64,000 nt of DNA, taken from assembly GCF_001708505.1 (NCBI RefSeq), contig NZ_CP015992.1, positions 1,612,001-1,676,000 of the forward strand, written 5' to 3'. Origin of the DNA: Pseudomonas sp. TCU-HL1 (lineage in GTDB: Bacteria; Pseudomonadota; Gammaproteobacteria; Pseudomonadales; Pseudomonadaceae). Made by a program: the position numbers and the translations under genes. Below the pieces are notes generated by a model. That model had not been told where the DNA came from, did no database searches, and saw only the letters and a program-made list of their open reading frames with translations. Below, piece after piece: positions 42,496-51,094 of this stretch (the stretch's first letter is position 1; each line of letters starts with the position of its first letter).

Positions 42496-42521
42496 AGCCG
42501 GCCGTTTGGCCGGCTTTTTTA
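42496..42521 (+). terminator. Terminator of catBCA
   Basis: AGCCGGCC-GTTT-GGCCGGCT hairpin followed by six T residues, 42 bases after the catA stop. Confidence 0.92.
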
Positions 42522-42666
42522 TGGGCGGTGGGTTTGCACTGACTTTCGGGACAATGTCGAACTTTGCTTCCCGCACCCCAACCCCGCTCTGCGCCCCGGT
42601 CAGTTCGCTTCGCGCCCTGGCGCTCATCGGCACCGAAAGCGGTGCTTTCGAAAGCGTGCCTCTTCG

Positions 42667-42762
42667 CCCCAGAGGGAGAGGGGGCAGTCCGTGCAGGATG
42701 GTTGGTGAGTGCCCGGCGCGAGTCACCCCTCTCCCTGCGGGAGAGGGGCCGGGGGTGAGGGT
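42667..42762. repeat. CCCTCTCCC-type repeat after catA
   Basis: CCAGAGGGAGAGGGGGCAG and CACCCCTCTCCCTGCGGGAGAGGGG form hairpins of the family seen at 23583, 25200 and 30515. The remainder of the 42522-42905 gap holds nothing else I can identify apart from the ribosome site of the next gene. Confidence 0.7.
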
Positions 42763-42905
42763 GGTTGACCCCGTGCTCGGGCTTTCGCGAATGAGTTCGC
42801 TCCCACAGAAGCAGCACAAACTCCCCGGATAGCCATCCCCGACTATCCGGATTTCGCCCTCCCACGGAATGCCGCCTAATCGACGGACAACTCTCGGAGG
42901 TGCCC

Positions 42906-43775
42906 ATGACCCGCCCCAGCGATCCGGCCGAACTGGCCGCGTACTACGACGTGCAATACAACGCCCGCGCCAGCGTCGAGGACTTCGACCAGTATCCGCG
43001 CCAGTACCGCGCACTGAGCGACGACGCCCATGCGCGGCTGAAGTGCTTCAAGGATGTGTCCTACGGACCGGGAGCCGGTGAGCGGCTGGATATCTTCCCT
43101 GCCGCGCAGCCGGATGCCCCGGTGCTGCTGTTCATCCACGGCGGCTATTGGCGCGCGCTGTCCAAGGCCGATTCGGCGTTCATGGCGCCGGCCTTGACCG
43201 CCGCCGGTGCGTGCGTGGTGGTAATGGATTACGACCTGGCTCCGGCCGTGAGCCTCGACCATATCGTCGACCAAACCCGCCGCGCACTGGCCTGGCTGCA
43301 CCGCCACATAGCCGAGTTCGGCGGCGACCCGCATCGCCTGTATGTCAGTGGCAGCTCGGCAGGCGGGCACCTCACCGGGATGCTGCTGGCTGGAGGCTGG
43401 CACGGGCGCTATGGCGTGCCGGACAACGTGCTGCGCGGCGCCCTGCCCATCAGCGGGCTGTTCGACCTGCGGCCGCTGCTGGAGACCCATATCAACGGCT
43501 GGATGGGGATGGACGAAGCGGCAGCGCGCCGCAACAGCCCGGCCTTCCACCTGCCGACGCGGGGTGCCGAACTGGTGATCAGCTACGGGGCGCTGGAGAC
43601 GGCGGAGTTCGCCCGCCAGTCCCACGATTTCTTCGAGGCCTGGAACGCGAGCGGACTACCCGGCCGCTTCGTCGAAGCGCCCGGCAGGAACCATTTCGAT
43701 GTGGTGCTGGAGTTGGGCCAGCCGGGGACGCCGTTGTATCGGGCGATGTGCGAATTGATGGGGCTGAATGGGTGA
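42906..43775 (+). CDS. Alpha/beta hydrolase, kynurenine-formamidase-like
   Basis: A 289-residue alpha/beta hydrolase. The oxyanion motif HGGYWRAL begins at His78, the nucleophile Ser151 is in the elbow GSSAGG, and the catalytic His is in GRNHFDVVLEL near the C-terminus. HGGYW plus this arrangement is typical of arylformamidases that hydrolyse N-formylkynurenine, and of related carboxylesterases. The ATG at 42906 follows GGAGG by 7 bases. Its place between the catechol and anthranilate genes fits a role upstream of anthranilate, but no kynureninase gene is in view. Confidence 0.75.
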   Translation: MTRPSDPAELAAYYDVQYNARASVEDFDQYPRQYRALSDDAHARLKCFKDVSYGPGAGERLDIFPAAQPDAPVLLFIHGGYWRALSKADSAFMAPALTAAGACVVVMDYDLAPAVSLDHIVDQTRRALAWLHRHIAEFGGDPHRLYVSGSSAGGHLTGMLLAGGWHGRYGVPDNVLRGALPISGLFDLRPLLETHINGWMGMDEAAARRNSPAFHLPTRGAELVISYGALETAEFARQSHDFFEAWNASGLPGRFVEAPGRNHFDVVLELGQPGTPLYRAMCELMGLNG

Positions 43776-43779
43776 GCCT

Positions 43780-43878
43780 GTAGGGGCGAATTCATTCACC
43801 AAGGGCGACGCAGCTGCCCTCTACGAGCTTTCGCAAGGCAGGTCTTCGACCTGCTTGGCGAATGAGTTTGCCCCTGCA
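43780..43878. repeat. REP-like repeat, copy 4
   Basis: GTAGGGGCGAATTCATTCACC and TTGGCGAATGAGTTTGCCCC enclose a GGCAGGTCTTCGACCTGC hairpin, between the hydrolase and the chemoreceptor. Confidence 0.75.
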
Positions 43879-43905
43879 AGATAAGCATGCGCGCTCCAGT
43901 GGTGA

Positions 43906-44769
43906 TCAGCCCAGCAACTCCCTCAATTGCCCGGTGATCCGCTGCTTCTCCTCCAGCCGCTGCATGATGCGCTGGACGATCTCGTAGCGTGTGGTGGCAA
44001 CGCTCTTCATCTGTGCCAGGGCCTGCAGGGCGATGGCGGATTTCTCCAGGCCAGAACGCGTCGAGCCGTCCACCTGTGCCAGGCCGATGCGTGCATTTTC
44101 CGAGGCATGCAGCAAGCCGCCGACAATCTCCCCGATCTGTTCGCTGGCTTCGTTGGCGCGGCGGGCGAGGTTGCGCACTTCTTCCGCCACCACCGCGAAT
44201 CCACGTCCCTGTTCGCCAGCGCGCGCCGCTTCGATGGCGGCGTTGAGGGCCAGCAGGTTGGTCTGCTTGGCGATCTCCTGGATGCTGCCGACGATGGAGC
44301 CGATGCGCTGCGACTGATCGCTGAGGTCGTTGAACACCTCGGTGATATGGCCCATGTACTGCCCCAGTTCGCCGATGGAAGTTGCCGAGTCCTCGATGCT
44401 GCGGGTGGAAAGCTGCAGGTTCTCGCCCGCCTGACGGGCCAGGCTGTTGGCCTGCTGCATGTCGGCCTCGCTTTCGGCGATGGCCAGGCCAAGGTCGGCC
44501 AGGCGCGCCAGCAGGTGTTCGAGGGGTAGCGTGGGGACCGGTGCCAGCGGGATTTCCACAGGGTAGGCAGGCGCGGGTTGCGGTTCCGGCACCGGTTGGA
44601 TCACCGCAACCTCGATCACTTGAGCGGGAAGATGGTGGTAGAGCAGCCCACCGCAGAAGGTGCAGGTGCCGGCCAGGACCAGCGGCCAGGGGCTGGCCAG
44701 CAGCCAGGCGGCGAGCATGAAAAGGCCGCCGAGACAGAGCAGCAGGGCGGCCACGGATTTTCGGGGCAT
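43906..44769 (-). CDS. Methyl-accepting chemotaxis protein without a periplasmic sensor domain
   Basis: A 287-residue short chemoreceptor. Two adjacent hydrophobic helices at about 5-45 (SVAALLLCLGGLFMLAAWLL) are joined by almost no loop, then a Pro-rich linker, then the MCP signalling domain with the hairpin tip EIAKQTNLLALNAAIEAARA. There is no recognisable ligand domain or HAMP. Sensing may be indirect, cytoplasmic or energy-linked. It lies between the aromatic genes and an OprD porin and may serve taxis to their substrate. Confidence 0.85.
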   Translation of the reverse strand: MPRKSVAALLLCLGGLFMLAAWLLASPWPLVLAGTCTFCGGLLYHHLPAQVIEVAVIQPVPEPQPAPAYPVEIPLAPVPTLPLEHLLARLADLGLAIAESEADMQQANSLARQAGENLQLSTRSIEDSATSIGELGQYMGHITEVFNDLSDQSQRIGSIVGSIQEIAKQTNLLALNAAIEAARAGEQGRGFAVVAEEVRNLARRANEASEQIGEIVGGLLHASENARIGLAQVDGSTRSGLEKSAIALQALAQMKSVATTRYEIVQRIMQRLEEKQRITGQLRELLG

Positions 44770-44798
44770 GGGGATTCCTTGTCGGTGGGGACGACCTT

Positions 44799-44892
44799 GT
44801 GGGGGCGATTTCAATCGCAATGCAGACCGAAGGGCTGCCCTGCCAGGCCAAGGGCAGCTGTGTTGCCCTTGGCGAATGAATTCGCCCCCACA
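44799..44892. repeat. REP-like repeat, copy 5
   Basis: GTGGGGGCGATTTCAATCGC and TTGGCGAATGAATTCGCCCCCAC with the inner AGGGCAGC/GCTGTGTTGCCCTT arms. Confidence 0.75.
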
Positions 44893-44933
44893 GGTGGAGC
44901 AGGCCGTGCCAAAGGTGGACGGCGCGCTCGGTT

Positions 44934-46187
44934 TCAGAACAGTGCCAATGTGTAATTGAGGATCAGCCGGTTCTCGTCGATGTCGGTGCGGTAGTTGGAA
45001 CGCGCGGTGACGTTGCGGATGCGCACGCCCAGGCCTTTAAGGGCGCCGCTCTGGATCACGTAGCCGATGTCCAGGTCGCGCTCCCAGTCCTCGCCTTCAA
45101 AGCCCTTGCCGGTGTCGACGTTGTCGCCCCTGATGTAGCGCAGGGTGGTGGTCAGGCCGGGGATGCCGAGGGCGGCGAAGTCGTAGTCATGGCGCACCTG
45201 CCAGGAGCGCTCATCCGCCGAGGCGAACTCGTAGGTGGGGACCTCGTTGCCCAGCGGCGTGATGTTGGCGAACACCTTGGGGAAGCCCTGGTCGCCGAAC
45301 ATGCCCTGGTAGCCGATGAAGAAGGTGTGGCCGCCACGCTTGGCCGAGAGCAGGGAGTAGAAGGCCTGGTTGTCGACCTCGCCGATCAGCTTCTTACCGT
45401 CTTCGCTGGAATCGTAGAAGCCCATGTTGGCGCCCAGCACCCAGTCGCCCACCGGTTCGGCGTGCTTGAGGCTGATCAGGCGCTGGTCGTAGATGTCCTC
45501 CAGCTGCGCGTACCAGGCACCCACCGTGGTGCGGTTGGCATTGAAGGCGTAGTCGGCACCGGCGTAGTTGAAGGCGTCGCTGGAGGCCTGGCGCTGTGGC
45601 TGGTAGCCGATCTGGGCCTGGATCTTGTCGTCGCCGGCCTCGTTGCGCAGGCTGGTGCCGGTCAGGTGGCCACCCTGCAGGGTCAGCCCGGCGATTTCGT
45701 TGGAGGTGATGCTCGCGCCCTGGTAGCTGGGCGGCAGCAGGCGGATGTCGCTGAACATCAGCACCGGCAGGTTGGGTTGCAGCTCGCCGACTTTCAGCTC
45801 GGTCTTCGAGAAACGCATCTTCCCGGCCACGCCCAGGCGGCTGTAGTCGTCGGCGGCCTCGCCATCCTCCTGCACCGGAAGCAGGCCGGTGTTGACCCGG
45901 TCGGGGCTGCTGTCGAGCTTGATGCCAAGGGTGCCGATGGCGTCGAGGCCAAAGCCCACCGGGCCGGGCGTGTAGCCGGACTTGAAGTTGAGGATGAAGC
46001 CTTGGGCCCATTCTTCGGCCTTGGATTGTTTGTTCGGTCCGACGATGTCGGAGAAATCGCGGCTGAAGTAGTAGTTGCGCAGTTGCAGGGTAGCGGTGGA
46101 GTCCTCGATGAAACCGGATTCCGCGGCCAGCGCGCTGAAGGGGAGGGTGCTCAATAGGATTGGGAACGCACGGGACTTGTAGATCAT
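44934..46187 (-). CDS. OprD-family outer-membrane porin
   Basis: A 417-residue porin with a signal peptide (IYKSRAFPILLSTLPFSALA). The mature N-terminus ESGFIEDSTATLQLRNYYFSRDFSD is the signature start of OprD/OpdK porins, and the C-terminus ENRLILNYTLALF ends in the expected Phe. OprD-family members are substrate-specific channels for amino acids or aromatic acids. The start was chosen at the ATG at 46187 before the signal peptide. It follows the ABC transporter genes on the same strand, so it may be the outer-membrane entry port of the same uptake system. Confidence 0.92.
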   Translation of the reverse strand: MIYKSRAFPILLSTLPFSALAAESGFIEDSTATLQLRNYYFSRDFSDIVGPNKQSKAEEWAQGFILNFKSGYTPGPVGFGLDAIGTLGIKLDSSPDRVNTGLLPVQEDGEAADDYSRLGVAGKMRFSKTELKVGELQPNLPVLMFSDIRLLPPSYQGASITSNEIAGLTLQGGHLTGTSLRNEAGDDKIQAQIGYQPQRQASSDAFNYAGADYAFNANRTTVGAWYAQLEDIYDQRLISLKHAEPVGDWVLGANMGFYDSSEDGKKLIGEVDNQAFYSLLSAKRGGHTFFIGYQGMFGDQGFPKVFANITPLGNEVPTYEFASADERSWQVRHDYDFAALGIPGLTTTLRYIRGDNVDTGKGFEGEDWERDLDIGYVIQSGALKGLGVRIRNVTARSNYRTDIDENRLILNYTLALF

Positions 46188-46320
46188 CGCAAGGCTCTTC
46201 TTCTGGTTTTCTGGGCGCAACCGTCCGCCGCCGGCTTTCGCTGAGCTGGCGGAGAGCGGATTGCGTCGGGGGTTACCGGCCCGTCGTGACTACGGGCCGA
46301 GATCTAGGGCGACGAGCGAG

Positions 46321-47010
46321 CTAGACGCCCAGGTATCTGTGCGACAACTCCGGTGCCGCGGCGAGTTGATCCGGCGTTCCCTGCCAGACCTGCCGTCCCT
46401 TCTCGATGATGTGGTGGCGATCGACCACCCGCGCCATCTCCTTGAGGTTCTTGTCGATGACCAGGATGGTCTCGCCTTCGGCCTTGAGGGTGGCCAGGCA
46501 GTTCCAGATGGTCTCGCGGATCACCGGGGCCAGGCCTTCGGTGGCTTCGTCGAGGATCAGCAACTGCGGATTGGTCATCAGCGCACGGCCCACCACCAGC
46601 ATCTGCTGCTCGCCGCCGGAGAGGGTCTTCGATAGCTGCTCCTGGCGTTCTTCCAGGCGCGGGAACAGGGCATAGATACGTGCCAGGTCCCACTTGCCGC
46701 CCTTGCTGGCGGTGGCCAGCAGGTTCTCCTTCACGCTCAGGCTGCCGAAGGCGCGGCGGCCTTCCGGCACCAGGCCCAGACCGGCCTGGGCGATGCGGTA
46801 GGGTGTGGCGCCGCGCATCTCCTTGCCGTGGATGCGGATGCTCCCCGCGCTCGGCTTGAGCAGGCCCATGATGGATTTCACGGTGGTGGTCTTGCCCATG
46901 CCATTGCGGCCGATCAGCGAGACCACCTGACCCTGTTCGATGGTCAGGTGCATGTCGAACAGCACCTGGCTCAGGCCGTAGCCGGCCTGCAATCCATTGA
47001 CTTCAAGCAT
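46321..47010 (-). CDS. Branched-chain-type ABC transporter ATPase (LivF-like)
   Basis: A 229-residue ATPase with Walker A GRNGMGKTT, signature LSGGEQQM and Walker B LLILDEATEGLAP, in the compact LivF form. It is the last gene of the five-gene uptake operon and overlaps its LivG partner by 8 bases. The substrate is not defined by the ATPase. Confidence 0.93.
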   Translation of the reverse strand: MLEVNGLQAGYGLSQVLFDMHLTIEQGQVVSLIGRNGMGKTTTVKSIMGLLKPSAGSIRIHGKEMRGATPYRIAQAGLGLVPEGRRAFGSLSVKENLLATASKGGKWDLARIYALFPRLEERQEQLSKTLSGGEQQMLVVGRALMTNPQLLILDEATEGLAPVIRETIWNCLATLKAEGETILVIDKNLKEMARVVDRHHIIEKGRQVWQGTPDQLAAAPELSHRYLGV

Positions 47011-47752
47011 GTTCTTCCCCCAGGTAGGCGGCGCGGACCTGCGCGTTGCTGCGGACTTCTTCCACTGAGCCGGTGAGGATGGTCTGGCCGTAGACCAGCA
47101 CGGTGATGCGGTCGGCCAGGGCGAACACGGCATCCATGTCGTGCTCCACCAGCAGGATGGCGTAGCGCCCCTTGAGCGACTGGAGCAATTCGGTCATGCG
47201 CGCGGATTCCTCCGCACCCATGCCGGCCATGGGTTCGTCCAGCAGCAGGACCGAGGCTTCCTGGGCCAGCGCCAGGGCCAGTTCCAGCTGGCGTCGTTCG
47301 CCGTGGGACAGTTCGCTCACCAGGTCCTGGGCACGGCGGCCGAGGCCGACCTGTTCCAGGTAGCCCAGCGCCGGGTCCAGCAGGCTGCGGTCGCGGGACA
47401 GCGGACGCCACATGCCGAAGCTCCTGCCTTCGCGGGCGGCGATGGCCACCGCGACGTTCTCCAGCAGGCTGAAATCCGGGTAGAGCTGGCTGACCTGGAA
47501 GGAGCGGGCCAGGCCCAGGCGTGGTCGTTCGTGGGCCGGCACTTCGGTGATGTCCTGTCCGGTGAAGAGAATCTTCCCCTTGTCCGGACGGATTTCCCCG
47601 GCGATCTGCGAGATCAGCGTCGACTTACCGGCGCCGTTGGGGCCGATGATCGCGTGCAGCTCGCCAGCGGCCAGTTCCAGGTTGGCGCCATTGGTGGCTT
47701 TCACCGCACCGAAGGATTTCTCCAGGCCACGGATGGACAGTTGCGCGCTCAT
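47003..47752 (-). CDS. Branched-chain-type ABC transporter ATPase (LivG-like)
   Basis: A 249-residue ATPase with Walker A GPNGAGKST, the signature LSHGERRQLELA and Walker B VLLLDEPMAGM, of the LivG type. The start at 47752 (MSAQLSIRGLEKSFGAVKAT) overlaps the end of the LivM gene by 4 bases. Confidence 0.93.
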   Translation of the reverse strand: MSAQLSIRGLEKSFGAVKATNGANLELAAGELHAIIGPNGAGKSTLISQIAGEIRPDKGKILFTGQDITEVPAHERPRLGLARSFQVSQLYPDFSLLENVAVAIAAREGRSFGMWRPLSRDRSLLDPALGYLEQVGLGRRAQDLVSELSHGERRQLELALALAQEASVLLLDEPMAGMGAEESARMTELLQSLKGRYAILLVEHDMDAVFALADRITVLVYGQTILTGSVEEVRSNAQVRAAYLGEEHA

Positions 47753-48768
47753 GGGTGCACCTCGCGGGCGGTGGCGACGGGAAGGGGCTGGGCGGAGGCC
47801 TTGCGCCGTCGCTGGCCGGCCATCAGCAGGCCGTAGATGCCCTGGCGGCCGAACACCACCACCAGCAGCAGGAGCGGGCCGAAGATCAGCAGCCAGTGTT
47901 CGGTCCACAGGCTCAGAAGCTGTTCCAGACCGAGGTAGACCGCAGCGCCCAGCACCGGGCCGAGGAGGGTACCGACGCCGCCGAGAATCACCATCGCCAT
48001 CAGCTCGCCGGACTTCTGCCAGGCGCCCATGTCGGGGCTTACGAACAGCGCGTAGTTGGCCCAGAGCACGCCGGCCAGGCCCGCGCCGAGGCCGGCGATG
48101 ACGAAGGTGGTGAGGCGATAGCGCAAAGGTTTCAGCCCCAGGCTGACGGTGCGTCGCTCGCTCTGCTTGAGGCCGCGCAGGACGAAGCCGAAGCGCGAGC
48201 CCACCAGGCGCCGGCAGATCAGCAGCCAGGCCACCAGCAGGGCAACGCAGAGGTAATAGAACGCGTTGGCGTCGTTCAGGTCGAGGCCGGGCAGGCTGTT
48301 GCGCTCGTTCATCAGGATGCCGTCGTCACCGCCGTAGAGCGACAGCGAGCCGAGGATGAAGTAGAGCATCTGGCTGAAGGCCAGGGTGATCATGATGAAC
48401 TGCACGCCGCTGGTGCGCAGCGACAGGTAGCCCATCACCAGGCCGAGCAGGGCACAGCAGAGCAGGGCCAGCGGCCAGACCACCAGCGCGCTGTTGCTGC
48501 CTTCCCAGCCCCACAGCGGCATCGCCTGCGAGCTGTGGAAGGCGATGATGCCGACCACGTAGCCGCCCAGGCCGAAGAACGCGGCGTGGCCGAAGCTGAC
48601 CATGGCGCCGTAGCCGATCAGCAGGTCCAGGCTGGCGGCTGCCATGCCGTAGATGGCCAGGCGGGTGAACAGGCTGACCAGGAAGGGTTCGTTGCACAGC
48701 ACCGCCACCAGGGGCATCAGCGCGAAGGTGGCCAGGCAGGCCAGGTCGATAATCAGTCGACGGGACAT
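47749..48768 (-). CDS. Branched-chain-type ABC transporter permease (LivM-like)
   Basis: A 339-residue inner-membrane permease with about ten hydrophobic segments and the LivM motif YGAMVSFGHAAFFGLGGYV. It also has GLGAGLAGVLWANYALFVSPD. It is 10 bases downstream of the LivH gene. Confidence 0.92.
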   Translation of the reverse strand: MSRRLIIDLACLATFALMPLVAVLCNEPFLVSLFTRLAIYGMAAASLDLLIGYGAMVSFGHAAFFGLGGYVVGIIAFHSSQAMPLWGWEGSNSALVVWPLALLCCALLGLVMGYLSLRTSGVQFIMITLAFSQMLYFILGSLSLYGGDDGILMNERNSLPGLDLNDANAFYYLCVALLVAWLLICRRLVGSRFGFVLRGLKQSERRTVSLGLKPLRYRLTTFVIAGLGAGLAGVLWANYALFVSPDMGAWQKSGELMAMVILGGVGTLLGPVLGAAVYLGLEQLLSLWTEHWLLIFGPLLLLVVVFGRQGIYGLLMAGQRRRKASAQPLPVATAREVHP

Positions 48769-48778
48769 GGGATTCTCC

Positions 48779-49690
48779 TCAGGCGCGGGCCGGCAGCAGG
48801 CCGCGCGGACGCACCAGCAGCACCAGGGCCATGACGATGTAGGCGCTGGCGGAAATCAGCCCGGCGCTCAGGGCGCCGCTGACCTCGGCCGGCAGCAGCT
48901 GGTCCAGCAGTTGCGGGATGTAGGCGCGGCCCAGGCTGTCGACCATGCCGATCAGCAGGGCGCCTACCAGGGCGCCGCGCACCGAGCCGACGCCGCCGAC
49001 GACGATGACCACGAAGGTGGTGATCAGCACCTTCTCGCCCATGCCGATCTCCACTGACAGCAGCGGCGCGGCCATGAAGCCGGCCAGGCCGCAGAGCACG
49101 CAGCCGAAGACGAACACCAGGGTGTAGAGGCGGGCAATGTTCACCCCCAGGGCACCGACCATCTCGTGGTCGTCGGCGCCGGCGCGGATCAGCATCCCCA
49201 GGCGGGTGTGGTTGATCAGCAGCCACATGCCGAGGGCCACCAGCAGGCCGGCGCCGATGAACAGCAGGCGGCTGACCGGGTACATCAGGCCGGGCAGCAC
49301 TTCGACGAAGGCGTTGTACCAGTCCGGTGTCGGCATGGCCGGCGGGCTGCGGCCGAACAGCAGGGTGATCAGCTCGTTGGTGAAGAACACCACGGCCAGC
49401 GTCGCCAGTACCTGGTCCAGGTGGTCGCGGTTGTAGAGGCGGCGGATGATCCCGGTCTCGATCACCAGGCCGTAGAGCGCGGCACCGGCCAGGGCGGCAA
49501 GGCCGCCGAGCCAGAAGGAGCCGGTGGCGATGGCGGTGTGGGCGGCGCAGAAGGCGCCGACCATGTAGAAGGCGCCGTGGGCGAGGTTGATGACGCCCAT
49601 GATGCCGAAGATCAGCGTCAGGCCGGAGGCGAGCAGGAACAGCAGGGCGCTGTACTGCAGGCCATTGAGAAGTTGTTCGAGCAACAGCAT
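48779..49690 (-). CDS. Branched-chain-type ABC transporter permease (LivH-like)
   Basis: A 303-residue inner-membrane permease with about eight hydrophobic segments. IFGIMGVINLAHGAFYMVGA is the conserved LivH N-terminal motif, and VGGVGSVRGALVGALLIG is the conserved cytoplasmic loop. It pairs with the LivM-like protein. Confidence 0.93.
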   Translation of the reverse strand: MLLLEQLLNGLQYSALLFLLASGLTLIFGIMGVINLAHGAFYMVGAFCAAHTAIATGSFWLGGLAALAGAALYGLVIETGIIRRLYNRDHLDQVLATLAVVFFTNELITLLFGRSPPAMPTPDWYNAFVEVLPGLMYPVSRLLFIGAGLLVALGMWLLINHTRLGMLIRAGADDHEMVGALGVNIARLYTLVFVFGCVLCGLAGFMAAPLLSVEIGMGEKVLITTFVVIVVGGVGSVRGALVGALLIGMVDSLGRAYIPQLLDQLLPAEVSGALSAGLISASAYIVMALVLLVRPRGLLPARA

Positions 49691-49751
49691 GGCGAAGTCC
49701 TGCGATGGTGGCCCGCCGGCGTGGCCGGCGGGCTGGCGGGTCAGGTCGGGA

Positions 49752-50915
49752 TCAGAGCGCGCACTGGGTCGCGTAGCTGTCCACCTGGGCCTTGGCGATG
49801 GTTTTCACCGGCACCTCGGCGAGCTTGCCGTCGGCACCGGCCTGGACCTTGAGCAGGTGCCAGTCGATCACCGCATGCTGGTTGCTGCCGAAGCGGAAGT
49901 TGCCACGCACCGAGTCGAAGCGGGCATCGCGCAGGGCGCTGCGGAAGGCCTCGGCGTTCTTGATGTCGCCATTGGTGGCCTTGAGGGCCGAGCCGATCAG
50001 GCGCGCGGTGTCGTAGCCCTGGGCGGCGTACATGGTGGGGGCGCGGTTGTACTTCTCGGTGAAGGCCTTGATGAAGGCCTGGTTGGCCGGGTTGTCGGAC
50101 TGCGGGTTCCAGCCGCTGACCACGTTGACGCCCTCGGCCACGTTGCCGGTGGCGGCGAGCATGCGCTCGTCCATGGAGAACACCGGCACTACCATCGGGA
50201 TGCTCTTGGCCAGACCCGAGCTGCCGTACTGCTTGGCGAAGTTGATGCCGGCACCGCCGGGATGGAACTGGAACACGGCGTCCGGGTTCAGCGAGCGGAT
50301 GCGCGCCAGTTCCACGGAGAAGTCCAACTGGTTGAGCTTGGTGTAGATCTCGGTGACTTCGCCCTTGAAGGTGCGCTTGAACCCGGCCAGGGCATCGCGG
50401 CCGGCCTGGTAGTTGGGGGCGAGGATGACCATCTTCTTGTAGCCGAGGTCGTTGGCGGCGACGCCGGCCATCTCGTGGGGCACGTCGTTCTGGTAGGAGG
50501 CGGCGAAGTAGTTGGGCTTGCACTGTGCGCCGGCGAGGTTGGAGGGCGCGGCGTTGGTGCTGATGTAGAAGCGGTCTCCCTGGGTCGCGCCGTTGACCAC
50601 GGCGGCCAGTACGTTGGAGAACATGACGCCGGTGTAGAGGGAGATGCCGTCGAGGCTCATGCGGTCGATGATCTGCTTGCCCTTGGCGGGTTGCAGGCCA
50701 TCGTCCTCGACCACCAGCTCCACGGGCACGCCGCCGAGCTTGCCGCCTTCCTGGTCCATGGCCAGGCGGAAGGCGTCGCGGGCGTCCTCGCCGAGGTAGC
50801 CAGCGGGTGTGGAAAGGGTGGTGATGAAGCCGATGCGCACAGGGTCCTGTGCCAGGGCGGGGAGGGAAGAGGCCAGCGCGGCCCCGAGCATCGCAAGTTC
50901 AAGGGTCTTTTTCAT
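49752..50915 (-). CDS. Branched-chain-type ABC transporter substrate-binding protein
   Basis: A 387-residue periplasmic protein with a signal peptide (MKKTLELAMLGAALASSLPA, cleaved after LAQ). The mature sequence DPVRIGFITTLSTPAGYLGED is typical of the Leu/Ile/Val-type family, which also contains receptors for benzoate, hydroxybenzoate and urea. It is first in the transporter operon, 179 bases downstream of antC with a hairpin repeat in the gap. Location suggests an aromatic ligand such as anthranilate; this is inferred. The start at 50915 precedes the signal peptide. Confidence 0.9.
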   Translation of the reverse strand: MKKTLELAMLGAALASSLPALAQDPVRIGFITTLSTPAGYLGEDARDAFRLAMDQEGGKLGGVPVELVVEDDGLQPAKGKQIIDRMSLDGISLYTGVMFSNVLAAVVNGATQGDRFYISTNAAPSNLAGAQCKPNYFAASYQNDVPHEMAGVAANDLGYKKMVILAPNYQAGRDALAGFKRTFKGEVTEIYTKLNQLDFSVELARIRSLNPDAVFQFHPGGAGINFAKQYGSSGLAKSIPMVVPVFSMDERMLAATGNVAEGVNVVSGWNPQSDNPANQAFIKAFTEKYNRAPTMYAAQGYDTARLIGSALKATNGDIKNAEAFRSALRDARFDSVRGNFRFGSNQHAVIDWHLLKVQAGADGKLAEVPVKTIAKAQVDSYATQCAL

Positions 50916-51020
50916 GGTTACCGCCTTGGTTGCGCAGCGCCGTCGTGACCCGGCCTGCTTAGTTGTTGTGTGGGCAGTTGGTGAAGCGGGTGGAGCGTAT
51001 TTGTTGTTTTGTGTGCCGCT

Positions 51021-51077
51021 GTAGGAGCGAGCTTGCTGGCGAACGCATCGCGCATTCGCCAGCAAGCTGGCTCCTGC
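51021..51077. repeat. Inverted repeat between antC and the ABC transporter
   Basis: GTAGGAGCGAGCTTGCTGGC and GCCAGCAAGCTGGCTCCTGC form a 22-bp stem with a short loop. It is a common Pseudomonas REP-like element and may end the ant transcript. Confidence 0.75.
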
Positions 51078-51094
51078 AAAGGGGCATGCACTTG

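Noticed and set aside
41462..42907. Minus-strand frame of 481 codons opposite catA
   Set aside because: Shadow of catA continuing through the catBCA terminator and a repeat.
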